NCBI GenBank assembly: GCA_903910005.1
Contig: CAIVXW010000067.1
Location: 1 to 9,964 of the forward strand
Reading direction: 5' to 3'
Source of the DNA: an uncultured Methylococcaceae bacterium
GTDB taxonomy: Bacteria; Pseudomonadota; Gammaproteobacteria; Methylococcales; Methylococcaceae
DNA length: 9,964 bases
Below the pieces are notes generated by a model. The model did no database searches, was not told the origin of the DNA, and was given only the letters and a program-made list of their open reading frames with translations. Position numbers and translations under genes: made by a program. Shown here in pieces: positions 7,301-9,964 of the stretch (positions are counted from its first letter, which is position 1; each line of letters begins with the position of its first letter).

Positions 7301-8101
7301 ATGAGACCCTTACCCCGCACTGATTTTGCCAAGATAATCCTGCTCCTGGCTTTCATGTCAGGTTGTGCCACCTCTCCGCTGGGACGCAATCAACTCTTGC
7401 TGGCACCTGAACAACAGGTAGAATCCATGGGAGTACGCAGCTTTGCCGCAATGAAGCAGCAAAAACGCATGAACACCCGTCCGTCTGATAACCGATTCGT
7501 GAACTGCGTGGCTGATGCCCTCATACGGCAAACCGGGGGGCATTGGGAAGTTGTGGTATTCGACGACCCAACCGCCAATGCTTTTGCTTTGCCGGGAGGT
7601 AAAATCGGGGTTCACAGTGGTATTCTGGCAATCACCCGAACCCAGGATCAGTTGGCTACCGTGCTGGGGCATGAGTTGGCTCATGTACTGGCTCATCATG
7701 CCAACGAACGTCTGTCCCAGCAATTGGCGGTGCGTCAGGGTTTGAGTCTGGTTGGAGCCATGGCCCAGCCCGATTCGGCATCGGCCCGACTGCTGATGGG
7801 GGCACTGGGAATGGGAGCGCAGTACGGTATTTTGTTGCCTTACAGCCGCACCCAGGAGAGTGAAGCAGACCTGTATGGCCTGGAATTGATGGCCAAAGCC
7901 GGTTTCGATCCACAAGCCAGCGTTGCATTCTGGCAAAACATGGATAAAAACGCCGGGGCGCAGCAACCCGAGTTCCTGTCCACCCATCCGTCACATGAGA
8001 ACAGGATACGGGAACTGGAACGACAGATACCGGCAATTATGGCGCGTTACCGGCCAGCCAAAACGGCACCGTCCGGGCCGCAGTGCGAGCGGGGACGCTG
8101 A
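7301..8101 (+). CDS. M48 zinc metalloprotease lipoprotein
   Basis: This encodes 266 residues. Residues 10-22 give a lipoprotein signal with FMSGC, so Cys22 is the probable lipidation site and the enzyme should be anchored in the envelope facing the periplasm. The catalytic HELAH motif is at residues 124-128 (His124, Glu125, His128). The ESEAD motif at 186-190 supplies the third zinc ligand, its first Glu. PGGKIGVHSGIL and the STHPSHENRIREL segment near the C-terminus are also typical of M48 family C enzymes such as E. coli LoiP and BepA, which act in outer-membrane protein quality control. The frame stays open far upstream inside rnfC, but those residues do not look like protein, and the lipoprotein signal fixes ATG 7301. 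It lies 98 bases after rnfC, so it may share the transcript. It lacks the TPR domain of BepA. Confidence 0.9.
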   Translation: MRPLPRTDFAKIILLLAFMSGCATSPLGRNQLLLAPEQQVESMGVRSFAAMKQQKRMNTRPSDNRFVNCVADALIRQTGGHWEVVVFDDPTANAFALPGGKIGVHSGILAITRTQDQLATVLGHELAHVLAHHANERLSQQLAVRQGLSLVGAMAQPDSASARLLMGALGMGAQYGILLPYSRTQESEADLYGLELMAKAGFDPQASVAFWQNMDKNAGAQQPEFLSTHPSHENRIRELERQIPAIMARYRPAKTAPSGPQCERGR

Positions 8102-8136
8102 ATCAGGGAGGCGTGGGGTGTATGAGTGCAAGGAAG

Positions 8137-8160
8137 ATGCAGGGCGGGCAAACCCTGCAT
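8137..8160 (+). terminator. Stem-loop 1 after the protease gene
   Basis: ATGCAGGG (8137-8144) pairs perfectly with CCCTGCAT (8153-8160) around an 8-nt loop. It begins 35 bases after the protease stop codon. Only two T residues follow, so it is an imperfect intrinsic terminator at best. It is the first of four stem-loops in the 290-base gap. Confidence 0.5.
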
Positions 8161-8171
8161 TTCCAGGGGAG

Positions 8172-8193
8172 GATTGAGCTGAGCAGGCTCATC
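8172..8193 (+). other. Stem-loop 2 in the protease-lptM gap
   Basis: GAGC (8176-8179) pairs with GCTC (8187-8190), and the arms extend outward through GAT and ATC with one bulged T. The loop is seven bases. It is a weaker stem than its neighbours. It is listed because it lies in register between stem-loops 1 and 3. Confidence 0.35.
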
Positions 8194-8200
8194 GGGAACC

Positions 8201-8227
8201 CTGCCAGGGGAGGAAGAACCCCGGCAG
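8201..8227 (+). other. Stem-loop 3, GC-rich with an AGGA loop
   Basis: CTGCC (8201-8205) pairs with GGCAG (8223-8227), and GGGG (8207-8210) with CCCC (8219-8222), leaving one bulged A. The loop AGGAAGAA displays an AGGA motif. The block CCAGGGGAGGA occurs both here (8204-8214) and at 8163-8173. A GGA in a hairpin loop is the recognition pattern of CsrA/RsmA-type proteins. No T-run follows, so termination is unlikely to be its only role. Confidence 0.5.
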
Positions 8228-8278
8228 ACGAAACCATATTATCAGCGAGTCGTTTTCGCCACCATGTGACAAATTGTC

Positions 8279-8304
8279 GCGGCACGGGCACTGCCCACTG
8301 CCGC
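8279..8304 (+). other. Stem-loop 4 upstream of the lptM promoter
   Basis: GCGGCA (8279-8284) pairs perfectly with TGCCGC (8299-8304). Inside it, GGGC (8286-8289) pairs with GCCC (8293-8296) around a 3-nt loop, with a small asymmetric internal loop. It sits just upstream of the likely lptM promoter, with no T-run following. Confidence 0.5.
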
Positions 8305-8319
8305 CTCCCCCCGGATTCC

Positions 8320-8351
8320 TTGTGGGAATGAAAACTCATTTGCTATAGAAT
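8320..8351 (+). promoter_or_regulatory. Likely sigma-70 promoter of lptM-lysA-dapF
   Basis: TTGTGG at 8320-8325 resembles a -35 element. TATAGAAT at 8344-8351 contains TATAGA (18-base spacer) and TAGAAT (five of six matches to TATAAT, but a 20-base spacer). The local A+T increase is conspicuous against GC-rich surroundings. The predicted start near 8357 gives a leader of about 35 bases before the lptM ATG. Confidence 0.5.
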
Positions 8352-8391
8352 CCCGACTCTTCTTGTTCATATCCGGTTATGTCGCTTGTTC

Positions 8392-8508
8392 ATGTATCCG
8401 CGCTTATCCCTGTTGCTTGTCCTGATCATGCTGCTGACTGCCTGTGGGCAGAAAGGCCCGCTCTATTTCCCCGATTCTTCCCCCGATAACCGGAAAAGTA
8501 CCCGCTGA
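8392..8508 (+). CDS. lptM: LptM small lipoprotein
   Basis: This encodes 38 residues that match the family formerly called YifL/LppL. A signal peptide of about 17 residues ends in the lipobox LTAC, with Cys18 as lipidation site, followed directly by the family signature GQKGPLYFP. LptM associates with the LptD-LptE outer-membrane translocon and promotes LptD disulfide maturation. The remaining tail is short and polar (DSSPDNRKSTR), shorter than in E. coli. Its stop codon overlaps the lysA start by one base (TGATG), so translation is probably coupled. The position directly before lysA is the usual gammaproteobacterial arrangement. Confidence 0.93.
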   Translation: MYPRLSLLLVLIMLLTACGQKGPLYFPDSSPDNRKSTR

Positions 8509-9755
8509 TGGATTTTTTTGCGTACCATGACGGCGTCTTGCACGCCGAAGGCGTTCCGTTGCCGGCCCTGGCCGGGCAGTTCGGTACCCCCGCCTATGTT
8601 TATTCACGTGCCACCCTGGAACGCCAGTGGCGTGCATTCGATCAGGCCTTTGGTTCCCGGCCGCATCTGGTTTGCTATGCCGTCAAGGCCAATTCCAGTC
8701 TGGCCATCCTGAATCTGCTGGCCCGGCTGGGATCGGGTTTTGACATCGTTTCAGTCGGAGAGTTGGAGCGGGTTCTGGCGGCGGGGGGCGACCCTTCCCG
8801 GGTGGTTTTTTCCGGTGTCGGCAAACGGATCGATGAACTGCGGCGGGCATTGCAGGCGGGTATTCGCTGTTTCAATGTGGAAGTGAGCGACGAACTGGAT
8901 CGTCTGAGCCGGATCGCGGTTGAACAGGGTGTTACCGCACCGGTGTCGTTGCGGGTAAATCCCGATGTTGATGCCAATACCCATCCCTACATTTCCACCG
9001 GACTGCGGGAAAACAAGTTTGGCATCGCCATTGATCAGGCTGTCGAGGCCTACGAACGGGCGGCCGGGTTGCCGGGCATCAGGGTCACCGGCATTGATTG
9101 CCATATCGGCTCTCAATTGACCTCCACCCTGCCATTCCTGGATGCCCTCGACCGGGTGCTTGATCTGGCGGAACGTCTGGGCGACCGGGGCATTGCCATT
9201 CACCACCTTGACATTGGGGGCGGGCTGGGCATTCGCTACCGGGATGAAATGCCGCCTGAACCCGATGACTACGCCCGGGCCATTCTGGGCCGTCTGCCGC
9301 CCGACCGCTACGAACTGCTGATGGAACCGGGCCGGGCCATTGTCGGCAATGCCGGGCTACTGCTGACCCGGGTCGAGTACCTGAAGTCCAATCCGGTAAA
9401 ACACTTTGCCATTGTTGACGCCGCCATGAATGACCTGTTGCGTCCGGCCCTGTATCAGGCCTGGCAGGCCATTGTTCCGGTCAGCCCGCGCAGCGACGTA
9501 CCGGCCGCAGTCTATGATGTGGTGGGACCGGTCTGTGAAACCGGCGATTTCCTCGGCAAGGAGCGGGAACTCCGGTTGCGTCCGGGTGACCTCCTGGCGG
9601 TATGCGGTGCCGGTGCTTACGGTTTCAGCATGAGTTCCAATTACAACAGCCGTCCCCGCCCGGTCGAACTGATGGTCGACGGAACCACAGTCACCCCGAT
9701 TCGCCCCCGCGAGACCCTGACGGACCTCTATGCCAGTGAACGGATGCTGGACTGA
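8508..9755 (+). CDS. lysA: Diaminopimelate decarboxylase
   Basis: This encodes 415 residues, the normal length. LysA is the cytoplasmic PLP enzyme that decarboxylates meso-diaminopimelate to L-lysine, the last step of lysine synthesis. Visible features are the PLP-binding Lys60 in CYAVKANSS, DCHIGSQL, HHLDIGGGLG (residues 232-240, phosphate-binding Gly-rich loop), EPGRAIV starting at Glu273, the substrate-site PVCETGD with Cys343, and the C-terminal GAYGFSMSSNYNSRPRP. The alanine-racemase-like barrel followed by the beta domain is complete. It starts one base inside lptM, and dapF begins two bases after its stop codon, so the three form an operon. The codon and base composition is clearly GC-richer than the genes at 898-3713. 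Confidence 0.97.
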   Translation: MDFFAYHDGVLHAEGVPLPALAGQFGTPAYVYSRATLERQWRAFDQAFGSRPHLVCYAVKANSSLAILNLLARLGSGFDIVSVGELERVLAAGGDPSRVVFSGVGKRIDELRRALQAGIRCFNVEVSDELDRLSRIAVEQGVTAPVSLRVNPDVDANTHPYISTGLRENKFGIAIDQAVEAYERAAGLPGIRVTGIDCHIGSQLTSTLPFLDALDRVLDLAERLGDRGIAIHHLDIGGGLGIRYRDEMPPEPDDYARAILGRLPPDRYELLMEPGRAIVGNAGLLLTRVEYLKSNPVKHFAIVDAAMNDLLRPALYQAWQAIVPVSPRSDVPAAVYDVVGPVCETGDFLGKERELRLRPGDLLAVCGAGAYGFSMSSNYNSRPRPVELMVDGTTVTPIRPRETLTDLYASERMLD

Positions 9756-9756
9756 C

Positions 9757-9964
9757 ATGACGCTGAAATTCACCAAAATGCAGGGACTGGGCAACGACTT
9801 TGTAGTGATTGACGCCATACGCCAGTCAGTCAGACTAACTCCCGGGCAGGTTCGGCAATTGGCGGATCGTCATTACGGCATCGGCTGTGACCAGATTTTA
9901 CTGGTAGAGTCGGCCCCGGATGCCTCGGTTGATTTCCGCTATCGCATCTTCAACGCCGATGGCA
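9757..9964 (+). CDS. dapF: Diaminopimelate epimerase, 5' part
   Basis: Sixty-nine codons are present before the window ends. DapF interconverts LL- and meso-diaminopimelate in the cytoplasm, supplying peptidoglycan and LysA. The N-terminal family pattern is clear: KMQGLGNDFVVID near residues 7-19, LADRHYGIGCDQILLVE in the middle and FRYRIFNADG at the edge. The catalytic cysteine that normally follows FNADG by a few residues lies outside. It is cut off by the window rather than broken. Only one base separates it from lysA. Confidence 0.96.
   Translation, partial: MTLKFTKMQGLGNDFVVIDAIRQSVRLTPGQVRQLADRHYGIGCDQILLVESAPDASVDFRYRIFNADG

Noticed and set aside
1..9964. CRISPR array, tRNA, rRNA or insertion sequence
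   Set aside because: No spaced direct repeats, cloverleaf-like segments, rRNA motifs, transposase frames or terminal inverted repeats were seen on either strand.

Overview
The window reads as a gammaproteobacterial chromosome segment with every credible gene on the + strand. The right end carries the core block lptM-lysA-dapF (lipoprotein LptM, diaminopimelate decarboxylase, diaminopimelate epimerase), an arrangement typical of Gammaproteobacteria. The first residues of LptM and DapF resemble the E. coli proteins. The left edge carries a 7-bp tandem repeat of a kind common in filamentous sulfur bacteria and cyanobacteria. A more precise taxon cannot be supported from this sequence.

Layout. 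1-392: non-coding, with a heptanucleotide repeat at 67-119. 393-761: a small Ala/Thr-rich membrane protein behind a strong Shine-Dalgarno, followed by a perfect 10-bp hairpin. 898-8101: a tightly packed, co-directional run consisting of a prohibitin-type SPFH membrane protein, a large periplasmic protein with two apparent substrate-binding-protein domains, a 56-residue two-helix membrane protein, an Amt/ammonium-transporter-family protein with an added signal peptide and coiled coil, an RnfC-type iron-sulfur/flavin-site protein whose start overlaps the Amt-like gene, and an M48 lipoprotein metalloprotease. 8102-8391: a gap with four consecutive stem-loops and then a likely promoter. 8392-9964: lptM, lysA and the first 69 codons of dapF, with essentially no gaps.

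How the genes might work together. The lysine/peptidoglycan block is conventional: DapF makes meso-diaminopimelate and LysA decarboxylates it to lysine, with LptM (an LptD-maturation partner) as passenger. The 898-7202 run is the unusual part. A raft-type scaffold (SPFH), a periplasmic ligand-binding module without ABC permease or ATPase, an Amt-like membrane protein that keeps the Asp/twin-His core but seems to have lost the Phe gate and recruitment serine, and an RnfC lacking RnfA/B/D/G/E in the window lie in one apparent transcription unit. This suggests an envelope complex that binds a small nitrogenous or amino-acid-like ligand and couples it to a redox module. That is inference from gene order and domain content only. 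The accessory run, especially 898-3713, looks visibly richer in A+T than lysA.
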